64,000 bases of DNA, from NCBI GenBank assembly GCA_023935145.1, contig CM043699.1:108376536-108440535 (forward strand), given 5' to 3'. The translations under genes and the position numbers were made by a program. Below, piece after piece: positions 36,107 through 48,171 of the stretch; positions within the stretch are counted from its first letter, which is position 1, and each line of letters begins with the position of its first letter. This DNA comes from Bretschneidera sinensis. Lineage: Eukaryota; Streptophyta; Magnoliopsida; Brassicales; Akaniaceae. The notes beneath the pieces were generated by a model. It ran no database searches and was not told where the DNA came from. It saw nothing but the letters and a program-made list of their open reading frames with translations.

Positions 36107-36969
36107 TTATATTTGAGCACACAACAAGAACATCATCTTGCTGTTCTCCTTTGGCCACCGAAGCCTCTCCATTGTTGGTATGGCTTCTTCTCTCATCCTA
36201 CATCTTCTTCTTGCAATCTTTCTTGAAATGGCCCTCTTTGTTGCAGTAGAAGCATCTATTTCCTCCAAATCTTGATTTGGAATGAGATCTCCCATGGCTC
36301 TGCCCTCTATCTCTTGATTTCTCCCGGTAGTTGCCATGAATGCTACTATCATTCTAAGTTGCTGGCCTTCCTCAAATGAACAGCCCTTCTCCACTTGATG
36401 CTTCCCTCATCTTGGTTTTGAAATCATGAGCCCTTATGGCATTGATCACAATCTCCTTGGTTAAAGTATATCTTTCATACTCAATAACATTAATCAAATT
36501 ATCAAAACAATCAGGAAGAGAATTTAACAAAATAACAGCCAATTGTTCATCTGGGAATTTAATACTACAACTAGCCAAATCTGGAACTAGTTTATTAAAG
36601 ACATCAAGATTATCTTGCAACTCCTTATTAAGATCCATTTTAAAAGCAAATATTCTTTTAAGAAGATAAATTTTATTAGGGAGAGTTTTGGTAAGAAACA
36701 ACTCATCTAGTTTCTTCCATATGACAGCAGGATCTTCTAAGTCTCCGCACTCCCTTGTGACACTATCCGACATGTGCAAAAAGATGGTGCTGTATGCCAT
36801 CTTCTTCATCTCAACCCGCTGGTCCTCTGTGATACTTGCTGAAAAAGCATCATCTTCTCCAATTTCCAAGTTAACCTTCTGTTGCACAAGAACAGCCTTG
36901 ATCTTCCGCTTCCACAGGGAAAAATCTCTCTTTTCCATCAAACTTCTTAACACAGAAATTTGAAGCCAT
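36107..36969 (-). pseudogene. Element D gag with zinc knuckle
   Basis: Start MASNFCVKKFDGK at ATG 36969, then a frameshift into the long frame with FSLWKRKIKAVLVQQKV. This UBN2-type copia gag ends around 36380. The nucleocapsid zinc knuckle at 36213-36254 reads CFYCNKEGHFKKDC, a complete C-x2-C-x4-H-x4-C. One further break lies near 36372. Confidence 0.85.
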
Positions 36970-37189
36970 CTTTGCGGGGAAAATCCCAGATTTATGCAAT
37001 ACCCACAAATGTTTTCTTTAACCTCAAGAACACGATCGAAGATGGATCTTAACACCGTTCTTGAATCACTCTCAAGAACACGATCTGATCTTGATCTTTA
37101 CACCGTTCTTGAATCATCCAAGAAGTTGATCTTTGATTCTTGGAGTCTTGACTCCGTCATCTTCTTGTTCTTGCTCTGATACCCTCTCA

Positions 37190-37206
37190 CCAAAGCTTTG
37201 ATACCA
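37190..37206 (-). other. Primer-binding site of element D
   Basis: TGGTATCAAAGCTTTGG on the minus strand, next to the 5' LTR, matching the 3' end of initiator tRNA-Met in type. Confidence 0.8.
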
Positions 37207-37207
37207 C

Positions 37208-38155
37208 TGTTAGAAATCACCTTGACAAGATGCCTAGGTGGTGATCTTCCAAACACCCAAGTCTAGAATGACTTGTAAAGATTAGGAATCGAAAATAGGA
37301 ACATAAATCAATTAAAGAAAGAAAACAAGCGATTTGTTATCGAGATTCAGCAATAGTCTACGTCCCCGTGAATTCCTCTGAATTCTCTGCACTAAATCAA
37401 TGGTTCTTTTACAATCACAGCAACCCCGCTCCAAGAAACCTAAGTTCTTAAAGAAACCAAGAAGAGAAGAAAGAAGATGATAAGAACTATAACAAAAGCT
37501 CTCTATCAAATCTATACTACTTTCTCTTTATAACCAGCCTCTCTACAATGAGCCCCTCTTGTGTTTTGTGTCTTTGCACTCTCACACAATTCTTTCTTGT
37601 GTAATGATCACTTGTATGTCACAATGTATCTCTTGTAATTTCCAAATTAATTGATGAGAATGAAGCTAGGTAACCCTTTATATAGTGTACCAACTTCTTG
37701 TCCAATCTTGAGGATCAATATCTACCCTTAGATCTTGATGACCAATCAACCATGGCCCTTGATCATCCCTTAGTGATCCTGCGCATTTTGATCTTGCATC
37801 CACGCACTCAACATAAGGCTGAAAAACTAGCCTTGGTGTGCCTTCAGGCCGCGGCCTGGAACAGGGCGCGTTGCGTCCTGAAGTAAGGCTGAAAGCATTC
37901 TTCTTTGTGGCCTTTCTGGGTGCCACGGCCTGGAGAAATCTAAGCTGTGGTGCACACTGGTTTTGGGCAGCCTCCATGCTGGGTGCCACTGCCTGGGAAA
38001 AGCTGGGCCACGACGCACACTGGTGTGCACTCCTTTGCCTTGGTGCAAGGTGAGGCGCACACACTCCCAAGGTGCGGCGCGCACTTATGTGCACTCCTTT
38101 AACATGCTGAACTTCACTCTTCTAACCTTGTTTAAACCTTAGACAAATACCAACA
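37208..38155 (-). repeat. 5' LTR of element D
   Basis: 948 bp, TGTTAGAAATCACC to ATACCAACA on the plus strand. It aligns with 31946-32904 along its length. Its GC-rich part (37850-38095) is unusual in this AT-rich window. Confidence 0.92.
37674..37684 (-). promoter_or_regulatory. TATA box in element D 5' LTR
   Basis: TATATAAAGGG on the minus strand. The same word is present in the 3' LTR near 32406-32416, so that LTR could in principle start transcription toward the antisense gene of element A. Confidence 0.6.
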
Positions 38156-38160
38156 GTACT

Positions 38161-38726
38161 GCTACACTCTCCAAGACAGCTGAAGGCATACCATCAAGGG
38201 CACGCACCGCCGTTACGCTCCCCAAAACAACAGTGCATGCTTCAACATTTAATGCCTCCGTAGAATATTCTAGAACGGCCCAATGTTACAGCATTGAATG
38301 TCTTCATAGAGAATTTTGGAACAGCCCAAAGGCTTTTTTTATAGGCCCAAAGGCAAAAGGAATTGTCCAAAGACCCCCAATGGGCCCAAAGCAAAAAAGT
38401 CTTCTATGAGCCCAAGAAACTATGCAGGTGCACTCCTCGTCGAAGATCTCTAAGGCCAAACATTTTGACTAAGGCTCATATGCTTGGTCCCACGTCTCCA
38501 AAGCCAAGTATTTTGACTGAGGGTCATATGCTCGATCCACATCTCCAAGGCCGAGCATTTTGATTGAGGTTCATATGCTCGGTCTCACGTTTTCAAGGCC
38601 GAGCATTTTGATTGTGGCTTATATACTCACCTCTAGGCTTCACAAGCCAAAACACTCGACCAATGGCACAAAGCTTCATTAGACTTCCTCAAGCACATAA
38701 ATATACTTAAAGAAGTTGGGGGCCTC
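38161..38726 (+). other. Element A 3' untranslated region, resumed after D
   Basis: Joins 31945 across element D without loss apart from the duplicated GTACT. It holds the minisatellite at 38452-38640 and ends with the purine tract AAGAAGTTGGGGGCC just before the 3' LTR. Confidence 0.75.
38452..38640 (+). repeat. 47-48-bp minisatellite in element A 3' region
   Basis: Four imperfect units starting at 38452, 38500, 38547 and 38595, each with AAGGCCGAGCATTTTGA(T/C)T, then a TCATATGCTCG word. Tandem arrays at this place are a known habit of Tat elements such as Retand and Ogre. Confidence 0.85.
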
Positions 38727-39238
38727 TGATTTAGTAAATAATTCACTCTCTAGTAGCCTAGCGACACGTGGATAACTCCCCCTCCAATAACCGGATGACG
38801 CATGGCTATGTCAATAACGGGCACGTATTAGAGCAAATGACGAAGCCGTAATCATTCGCAGATTTCTTATATGCAAAAAATGGAAGCAAGATTTCAGGGA
38901 CTGGGCCGTCTCTGAACATATAACAAGACCCCTCGAAAGAAAAAAAGGGATCTCAAGGATTATGCCATCCAGAGCACGTGATAAACTTGCTCCCTGAACC
39001 ACTATAGAAAGTCCAAGGTACGCAAATCTTAAGTCAGTTCAAGTTCATTACCAAAACACTATCACTATTAATACTATAATCCTCTTCGTTTACTCAAAAC
39101 TTGCACTAATAAAGGCATCAGAGAGTCCTCGGAGGCACCACCACCCCTTTCCTTTAGTGACTCTTTAGTTTATCACTCTTAATCTATGCAAGCTTTGGAA
39201 TTCCAGACTTCCAGCTTAGTAGTAGATTTTTGGCATCA
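38727..39238 (+). repeat. 3' LTR of element A
   Basis: 512 bp, TGATTTAGTAAATAATTCAC to GGCATCA; same length and ends as the 5' LTR. Confidence 0.88.
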
Positions 39239-39377
39239 ATAGATTGGCGCTGTCCGTGGAAAAAACCAATATCTCGCTAACTAGAAGAAACAAAGAAATC
39301 TAAAGAACTCATCTGTTGTCATGCCACCTAGAAACACCACCAAGAATACTGGAAATGAAGTCATCGGAACCAACAAT
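39239..39377 (+). repeat. Extra primer site and gag start after element A 3' LTR
   Basis: Continues past the LTR as a copy of 15051-15190: ATAGATTGGCGCTGTCCGTGG, the leader, ATGCCACCTAGAAACACCACC. It breaks at GGAACCA, where CACTA-type sequence begins. This is not expected downstream of a complete element. Confidence 0.85.
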
Positions 39378-40903
39378 TAGCAATGGTAAGCCTATCGCTG
39401 ATAGTGTTAAATTCCTAACCCCCAATTCGTGAGAACTCGTTTCAAAGTCTCATATCTCTACAAACTTCCTTGCTCTGCGACTTCTCTTTCTCTTACCTCT
39501 CTCTTCCTTGTTCTATCTCATTCTTTCTCTACTCTCTCTCATCATGAAAATATTTGTTTCTTTCTCTCTCTCCTAGCTCTTTGTCCCTCTCTCTGTGTCA
39601 GCCTCCGTCTATCGCCGCGCACCACCGTCAACTGGTAAAGTTTCTCTTCTCGTTTCCTTTTATCTCTATCCTAGCTTATCCTTATTTCACTTGTTAGTTT
39701 TTTTTTTAAATTTATTTTTTAATTTAAGTATGTTTTGTTAAATTTTTTTTTGTTTAAATATATTTTTTTGATTTTAGTAATTTGTTTGTTAATTATATTT
39801 TAATCATGTTTTTGCTTGAATTTATTTATTATTTTATAATTATATGTATTATGTAATTTATTTGTTAGTTTTAGATATATTTATTAGTTTTAGTGATTTA
39901 TTTGTTAATTAGATTTTAATAGTTTTTTTCTTGAATTTATTTGTTATTTTATAATTATATGTATTATGTAATTTATTTGTTAGTTTTAGTTTATTTTCTT
40001 AGTTTCATGTATTTCTTCTTGTCCTGTAATTAGGTTCCTTGAAATTCGTTAGGTTTAAGTTTGTTACTATAAGACTTACAATTTAGGTTAAAGATTTTAG
40101 GTTATTTGAACTTGCTATTGTAATATTTATTGAAACAATAAAATTTGAATTTGTTTGCATAGATAATATTTGGAGTTTGGAGATAGCAAAGGTTGGACTT
40201 GCAATTAACTAAAAGGTAAAAATAACTATTTCTTTTTCATATCTTATGTAAGAGGATTATAGTAAAGCGTTTGAAGACAAATATAAAGACGATCCACCCT
40301 TCGCGCCTGCGTTCGATAATGAGACTTGGTTGATAGTGTCAGAAGGGGCGAAACTATAGAGATGAAAATAGGATCAACCCTTATAGTACGTGCAACAGCT
40401 CATCAGGATGCAATTCATACCCCACTCCCACCTCCGTACGCTATCCATCAACATCAAATTTTACCACCTACTAGTAGAGATATATGCAGCAACAAAAACA
40501 ACACAAGGTGAATCTTGCGATAGAGTGTATTGTGATTCAGATGTACATGCAGTTGGGTGTGTAACCTTCATCTTTTGGACCTCCACCCTAACCTCGATCC
40601 GATGTAAATAAACGCACACACTCATAGATAGTAACTTTATTGTGGTGAATTGTTATAACTAAAACTCAATAATGGACAATCAAAATTTTTAACTATTAAA
40701 AGGTTTTAAGGTTTAGGATTTAGGGTAGGGTTTATGTTTATGATTTAATGTATAAGGTTTATAGTAAAAGTTTACATATTAGGAAAAAAAAATGTACAAT
40801 TTAAGCTTAAAAAGTTCATAATTTACCGGTTTTAAGGGTAAAATCATAAATTACTTGTCTAATGGACGAGTCAGGGGCATGGGCATGCCTGTGGGGTCTA
40901 ATG

Positions 40904-42811
40904 TGTAATACTCGTATTTGTAAAGTAAGGATAAATAAGTACTTTAATAAATATGACAAAGAGTAAAAATAATATAGATATTTTGAAATGTGAAAAGTCA
41001 AATTTTTATAAAACAATTAAAAAAATTTCAGGGATGTGGACATCCAAAAAAGAAAAATAAAAAAAATGGACTTGAACGTCCAGAAGAAGGCAGAAGAACA
41101 AAAGAACAAAAAAAAAATCGTGTGCTGCCAAATGTTAGGCAATATTTGAAGAAGACGTGCATGCCTTGCACGTCTCCAACAACGTGGAGGCTGGGGGAGT
41201 TGAAAGGTTGATTATATATAATATGTAATCGTTAATTTTACATACCGAATTCGTTTAGTTTTATTTCCATTACACGATTTCTTTAAACACTTAGGGACCC
41301 AAAGAAAAGTTGAAAGAGCAAAATTTTAAAGGGGTTTACGGGGAGATTTTATAGAGAGTCACGAATAGCTATCAGAAAAACAGAAAGTAATAATGTAGTG
41401 TTTATTTTTGAATTTTTAGCATTCATGAAATTTCTCTGAATTCAAAGTAGGAATTTTCAAAGGGCATGGTTTATGAAGAATTGAAGAAATAATAAGAAAT
41501 TTAATACAAATAATATCTCAGGTGTTGGCGGTCAGCAACAGGGAGAAATTTCGGAGAAAAACGAGAAAGGTAAGGAGGTGATCCATGGGTAGCTTTAAGT
41601 GCTACGTGGTGAGTTAGATTTACTTTAAGTAGTCTAAATAAAAATTAAATATCTAGTAATAATATTAAAATAAATTATTAGCCTATGCTTTAGTGGTAAA
41701 TAAAAATTAAGTTGATATGTATGATATGAAAATTGGACACGTAGAAAATTATTATGTGAAAAGAAATATTATTAAAATAATGAGTTGATTTAATCATGAT
41801 GGTGATAAATAAATTTTGGATGAGTTTTGGTTAATTAATTAATGTGATATGAGGAGAAGGAAATTGTGAAATTCATCAAGTAGAAAGTTGAGGAAAGACC
41901 GGATAGTTAGTTTAAATATTTTGAATTCATGTGGTTTTTATATTACTGTTTATATGTATATTTCATATCATTGCTCATATGCATATGCATTAAATAAAAG
42001 AAAAGAACCGGGAAGGTAGCCTGTCCAATGAAAATGAAAGAATCGGGAAGGCAACCGGTCTAATGAAAATGAAAAAACTGAGAAGATAGCTTGTTTAATG
42101 AAAATGATAGAACCGAAAAGACAGCCGGTCTAAGATAAAAACATGTCGACATATGGGAAGATGTTCCCATAATAATAATTCATGCATTGCATCTTTTTAC
42201 ATGTTAATATTTTATTACTGAAATGTTGTGGATATTGTGCAATTATTTGTAGATAAATGAGTCTTACAAAGAGAGACAGTTACAATGAGAAAAAGACGTA
42301 GAAGTATGATGTGATAGTAATTATTTAAATGTTAGACTATATGTTATTATCCACTTGTATAAGAGATAAATGTTTAAATATAAATGGGCTGATTATGTAG
42401 ATAGAATACTTTCTGTAAATTAAATTCACTGAGCTTGTGAAGCTCACCCCTCATTGTACAATGATTTCAGGTAACAGTCATGACAAGTAGTCTAGTGGGT
42501 TGAAAGTCATACGAAAACATTTTTTTATAAGTCACGTACATGTCAATATCCTCAGACAAATGAGAAAATGAAATAAATAGAATATTTAATTGTAAATATT
42601 CATGTATTTTTTCGTTGTATATTATGTTTAAGTTAATATCAGATTTATTTACCTCTCTTGTTGAGTATGAAGGATTTCAGTAAAAAATTTGGTTAGTATT
42701 ATTTTATTATTGCATATATGTGTCGTGTTGGGATTTTCAAAATGTGATGAGGGATTTTCAAAACGTAATGACACCGTCTCGGGGGTAGTTAACCCAGGAT
42801 GGGTCGTTACA
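40904..42811 (+). repeat. 5' LTR of element C
   Basis: 1908 bp, TGTAATACTCG to GGGTCGTTACA. Contains the 35-bp minisatellite (GAATCGGGAAGG...CCGGTCTAATG style) and both palindromes shared with element B. An imperfect duplication of GGGATTTTCAAAA lies near the end (about 42731-42766). Confidence 0.92.
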
Positions 42812-42815
42812 ATTT

Positions 42816-42828
42816 TGGTATCAGAGCA
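42816..42828 (+). other. Primer-binding site of element C
   Basis: TGGTATCAGAGCA, four bases after the LTR; initiator tRNA-Met type. Confidence 0.88.
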
Positions 42829-42913
42829 TTAGGTTTTAAGATTCTGTAGACTGCATGAGAACTTAAAAAATGAAAGATCTAAATAAACTATATTTTAAAT
42901 GCAGAGTCTGAGG

Positions 42914-44119
42914 ATGACACGTGGTCGTGCTAGAGCTAGAGGTAAAATTCTGAATCAGAGGGGACGTGATAGACCCCCAATTTTTAAGAGAACTGAAGCA
43001 GATGAGGAAGTTGAGTCTGTGGTTCTTGCGAGGGAACGTGTTGATAGTGCAGATGGTACTAGTAAAGCCGTGAGAGAATCTGAGGTTAGGAAAGATGAAT
43101 TGAGAGAATCTCTAAATCGTGCTATAGAAAGGATGAATGTAGCTGAAGAAAGGGCTGATAATCTGCAGAAGAGATTAGAGGAAAGAAGTACAGTAGAACC
43201 TGATGTGGTGAGACGAGAGGTTTATGAAGGAGAAGGTTTGTTTGCACGTGAGATGCAAGGAGATTATTTTGTGAGATTTCTTAAGTTTAAACTTTAGTCT
43301 TTTAGAGGATCTGTAAATCCTATGGAAGCTGAGCAATGGATTAGAGATGTGGAGAAATATTTTGAAGTCTTACCAGTTACAGATAGACAAAAGGTTGCTT
43401 TTGTTTCATTTATGTTGGAAGGTGAGTCTTCACAATGGTGGCAAGATATTCTGCCTAAGATGAGTACACAAATGGAACAACTTTTGACTTGGAGTAAGTT
43501 TAAAGATGAGTTCTTTCCGAAATACTTTCCAAATACATTTCGAACCCAGCAAGAGAGAGATTTTATTCACTTAAGGCAGAACACCCTATCTGTGGTGGAG
43601 TATGATAGCAGATTTATAGCTCTGTCAAGATTTCTACCTGAATTAGTGAATTTGGATGAAAGAAAATGTAACAGATTTTTAGACGGGTTACACTAAGAAA
43701 TTCAATCTAAACTCTCTTACATGGGCATAGGGAATTATGTTGTACTTGTGGATAAAACATTACAGATTGAGAAGGATTTAATGGAATTTAGAGGTAGGAG
43801 GGATTGGCTGAAGAGGTCTAGATTTGAGGGACCTAGAGGTGGTAGCAGTATAAGTGTACAGGGTGGGAGACCACCCCAGAGGGGGCGTTCTTTGTCACAA
43901 GGAACTGTAAGGTAGAGTCAGAGGAAAATAAGATTTGTTGCTTCTGTAGCTCAAAGTAATACCAGTGGGATCCCTCGATTTGGGAGACAAGCTATGGGAA
44001 TTGGGAGTTATGGTAGAGAAGTAAGTATGCCACCAAGGGGAAATGGTAATCTAATGTATGATCGGGAGTCAAAGGTTTGCTTCAGATGTAATCAGACGGA
44101 GCATCTATCTCGGAATTGT
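42914..44119 (+). pseudogene. Element C gag, broken
   Basis: ATG 42914 (MTRGRARARGK) is preferred over the in-frame ATG at 42899 because element B keeps only the former. A coiled-coil-like N-terminal part is followed by a stop at 43297. The gag domain at 43322-43696 has AEQWIRDVEKYFEV and SRFLPELVNLDERKCNRFL, then a stop. A Gly/Arg-rich stretch lies at 43800-43915. The zinc knuckle CFRCNQTEHLSRNC (44078-44119) is complete in its C-x2-C-x4-H-x4-C ligands. Confidence 0.85.
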
Positions 44120-44330
44120 TACGCAGATATAATTTATATGTGGTGAGGGAGGACATGTTGCTGTAGATTGTCCAACGGGGAAATCTGCTGACGTAAGTGT
44201 TGGAAGTGTGAGGAGAAGATCAGTGGAGAGAGGTAGTAGATCAGGGAGTGTGTTGGGCAGACGTCAAGGATCAATAGCGGAGTGAGGACATGGTAGCCAA
44301 TTTCAATCCAGAGATAGCAAAGTCTATGCA

Positions 44331-47300
44331 TTGACCCAGCGGGATGAACAAGCCACTCCTGATGTTGTTATGGGTACGATATCTATCCTTGGTAGGCCTA
44401 CTAGATTATTGATTGATCCTGGTACAACTCATTCTTCTGCATCAAGTAATTTTATGAAATCTGTTGATGCTAATGCTAGTTCTTTAATGCATGCTATTGT
44501 TGTTGAGGTTCCTACTGGAGATAGGGTTATTATCAGAAAAATCTATCGAGGCTGTGTGATTAATATTGCTGATAGAGAATTTGAAGTTGATTTATTGCCT
44601 TTAGATATGACAGATTTTGATTTAATTATCGGAATGAATTAGTTATCTGCATATCATGCTTTGGTAGATTGTTTTAGAAAAATATGGTATTCAAGATACA
44701 TGTGGTGTTCAAGATACCCATGCAGGAGGAGTTTAATTTTCAGGGAGAACTTAAAATACTTGCAAATTGTATTATTTCTACCTTGACTAGTAGTAAATGG
44801 TTGAGGAAGGGTTGTGAGGGGTATTTGGCATATATAGTGGATTCAGCAAGGAGAGTAGAAAGTTAGAAGAAATTTTGGTAGTACAAGATTTTTTTGATGT
44901 TTTCCCTGAAGAGTTGATCGGGTTGCCCGCCAATAGGGAGATTGAGTTTTCTATTGAGGTGATTCCAAGATCAGCACCCATATCTATAGCACTTTATAGA
45001 ATGGCACCAGCTGAATTGAGAGAGTTGAAAGTTCAGCTTTAAGAGTTGCTAGATAAACAATTTATCCGACCTAGTATGTCACCCTGGGGAGCCCCTGTGT
45101 TGTTTGTTAAGAAGAAAAACGAGACAATAAGGTTGTGTATTGATTATAGACAGTTGAATAATATCACCATCAAGAATAGATATCCTTTACCCATGATAGA
45201 TGATTTATTCAAGCAGTTACAGGGAGCTAGAGTGTTTTCTACGATAGACCTGAGGTCGGGTTATCATCAATTGAGGATAAAGGAGGGGGAAGTGCCTAAG
45301 ACTGCTTTTAGAACATGCTATAGCCATCATGAGTTCTTGGTGGTGCCATTGGATTGACTAATGCTCTTGCAACATTTTTGGACCTATAAATCAGATGTTT
45401 AAACTATTCTTGGACATATTTGTGATTGTGTTCAATGATGATATTTTGGTATATTCCAAGAATGAGGAGAGCGTATGCAACATTTGGAGATAGTATTAGA
45501 GATTCTGAGGAGATAGAAATTATATACGAAGTTCTCCAAGTGTGAGTTTTGGTTGAGCGAAATATCTTTCTTGGGACATGTTATGTCGGGAGAGGGGATA
45601 GTAGTTGACCCATAAAAAGTAGAAGCAGTGTTGAATTGGGAAAAACCCATGAGTGTAACTGAAATTAGAAGATTTTTGGGTTTGACTGGTTATTATAGGA
45701 GATTTATCCAAAAAATTTCTATGATTGCTGGATCTTTGACTAAATTGACCAGGAAGAATGTGAAGTTTAGGTGGTTAGAGGAATGTGAAAGAAGTTTCCA
45801 GTTGTTGAAAGAGAAACTTACTACTGCTCTGGTATTAGTGCTTCCTTCTGGTGATGAAGGATTTGTGGTTATAGTAATACGTCACATCAGGGGTTGGATG
45901 CGTACTGATGCAACATAGAAGAGTTATAGCTTATGCATCTAGGCAATTGAAGAACCATAAGAGGAATTACCCGACCCATGATTTAGAATTGGCTGCCATA
46001 GTTTTTGCTTTAAAGATTTGGAGAAATTATCTATATGGAGCCAATTGTGAAATTTTTACTGATCATAAAAGCTTGACGCATTTACTATCCCAGAAAGAGT
46101 TGAATTTGAGGCAGAGAATGTGGATGAAGTTGATTTGTGATTATGACTGTACAATTCATTATCATCCAAAAAAGGCTAATGTAGTAGCTGATGCACTGAG
46201 TAGAAAGGCTAAATGAAGATTAGCTATTATTGGGAGTCATAATACTAGCTTGATGATAGAATTAAGAAGGATGAACATGCAGTTAAGTGTTAATGATAGA
46301 GGAATATTGATAGTGAATATGGTGATTCAATCTCTTATTATTGATCGTTTATTACAGATGCATCATGGAGATGAGGGGATAGAGAAGATCAGGCGGGAAG
46401 TGTTGAGTAGGAAGCCAACCCAGTTTAGAATTAGAGAAGATAGTATGGTTGTATTGGGGCATAGATTTTGTGTTCCCAATGATGTGGAGATGAGAAATGA
46501 GATACTAAGAGAGGCTCATGATTCTGTATATTCCATGCACCCAAGTAATAATAAGATGTTCAGGGGATTGAAATAGAATTATTGGTGGTCAGGGATGAAG
46601 AAAGATGTAGCAAAATATATCTCTAGATGTTTGACTTGTCAACAGGTGAAATTTGAGAATAGACATCCAACAGGTTTATTACAACCTCTTCCAATACCTG
46701 AATGGCCATGGGAAAATGTGAGTATGGATTTTGTCTCTAGTTTTCCTTGTACCCAGAGACGGCATGACACTGTGTGGGTTATAGTGGATAGACTTTCTAA
46801 ATCTTCATATTTTCTTCTTATTAAAACTACTTGGAGTCCAAAAAAGTTGGTTGAGTTGTATGTAGCAGAGATAGTAAAATTACATGGAGTACCATAGAGT
46901 ATCGTATCAGATAGAGATTCTAGATTTACCTCTAGATTTTGGAGGGGTTTCCAAGAAGTTATGCGTACGTAACTGCAGTTTAGTACAACTTTTCATCCAC
47001 AAATTGATGGGCAGACGGAGAGAATCATCAGAATACTAGAAGATGTGTTGAGGGTAAGTGTATTGAGTTTTTCAGTGAGCTGGGATGCTTATTTGCCTTT
47101 GATCGAGTTTGCATACAATAATCAGTATCAAACTAGTATTGGGATGACACATTTCGAGGCTTTATATGGTAGAAGGTGTAGAACTCCAGTATGCTGGGAA
47201 GAAATTGGAAAGAGAAAGATATATGGCCTAAAAATGATAGACTTGACTACTGAGATGATCAAACTGGTTAGGGAGAACCTCAGAGCAGCCCAAAACAGAC

Positions 47301-47764
47301 AGAAGAGATATGCTGATAACAGAAGATGACCTCTCGAGTTCTAAGTTGGTGATTGGGTATTTTTAAAGATATTGCTGTGGAAGGGAGTGTTGAGATTTAA
47401 AAAGAAGGGAAAGCTGAACCCGAGATTTGTGCGGCCTTATGAGGTGATCGAGAGAATTGGACCAGTAGCATATCATTTGGATTTGCCTCTAGAGTTAAAG
47501 CAATTATATAATGTTTTTCACGTGTCACTGCTGAGAAAGTACTTAGACGATGAATCTCATAGTATCTCAAATCAGGCGATAGAATTTCAAGAATATTTGA
47601 TTTTTATGCAAGTACCTATCAGAATCCTAGATAGAAAGGAACAAGTCTTGCGCAATAAAGTCATTCCCTTGATTCAAGTATTATGGCGAAACAAAGATGT
47701 CGAAGAAGTCACGTGGGAGTATGAAGCAAGAATGAGGAAGGAATATCCCCAACTCTTTTCTTGA
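44331..47764 (+). pseudogene. Element C pol with chromodomain, broken
   Basis: Protease 44331-44642 has LLIDPGTTHSS (D-P-G for D-S-G) and ends at a TAG where Trp is usual. RT is at 45046-45440 and beyond, with IDYRQLNN and [11 protein letters not shown]; the catalytic FIDD reads FNDD (45431-45442), and frameshifts follow near 45350 and 45470. RNase H is at 45628-46216 (FTDHKSL intact). Integrase is at 46595-47170 with CLTCQQ, MDFVSSF, SDRDSRF and DGQTER, interrupted by a stop at about 46897. The last frame, 47372-47764, holds the C-terminal chromodomain (ILDRKEQVLRNK, EEVTWEYEARMRKEYPQLF). Confidence 0.87.
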
Positions 47765-47814
47765 TTTTAGGTAAGAAAATTTCGAGGACAAAATTTTTGT
47801 AAGGTGGGTAGAAT

Positions 47815-48128
47815 TGTAATACCCGTATTTGTAAAGTAAGGATAAAGAAGTACTTTAATAAATATGAAAAATAGTTAAAATAATATAGATATTTTGAAAT
47901 ACAAAAAGTCAAATTTTTATAAAACAATTAAAAAAATTATGAGACGTGGAAGTCTAGAAAAGAAAAAGAAAAAAAATGGGCGTGAACGTCCAGAAGAAGG
48001 CAGAAGAACAAAAGAACAAAAAAAATTAAAATCGTGGCAGCAGGTGGTAGCAACCTACTGCCAAATGTTAGGCAATATTTGAAGGAGAGGCTGAAAGACT
48101 TTTGCCTTTGGCTGCCAAAGTTTTCAAA

Positions 48129-48171
<43 letters not shown>

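Larger units (their letters stand above)
31946..38155 (-). mobile_element. Element D: Ty1/copia retrotransposon inserted in element A
   Basis: 6210 bp on the minus strand: 5' LTR 37208-38155, internal 32905-37207, 3' LTR 31946-32904. The target duplication GTACT is perfect (31941-31945 and 38156-38160). The order is gag, zinc knuckle, protease, integrase, RT, RNase H, as in copia. Several frame breaks and stops; not autonomous as it stands. Confidence 0.95.
14539..39377 (+). mobile_element. Element A: old Ty3/gypsy Tat-lineage retrotransposon, split by B and D
   Basis: A consists of 14539-20435, 29273-31945 and 38161-39377; the gaps are elements B and D. Without them the LTR-to-LTR unit is about 9.6 kb. 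The order is LTR, primer site, gag, protease, reverse transcriptase, RNase H, a second (archaeal-type) RNase H, integrase, antisense extra gene, 3' minisatellite, LTR. The double RNase H and the extra gene between pol and 3' LTR are marks of the Tat lineage. All reading frames carry stops or shifts, and the two LTRs differ at many sites, mostly transitions, so the insertion is old. Downstream of the 3' LTR another 139 bp of A-type leader follows. Confidence 0.85.

Noticed and set aside
40250..40610. Worn frames considered as a CACTA transposase exon or a host gene
   Set aside because: A single short word (FAPAFDNETW) is suggestive, but stops follow at once and no second domain is visible; mentioned only under the CACTA remnant.
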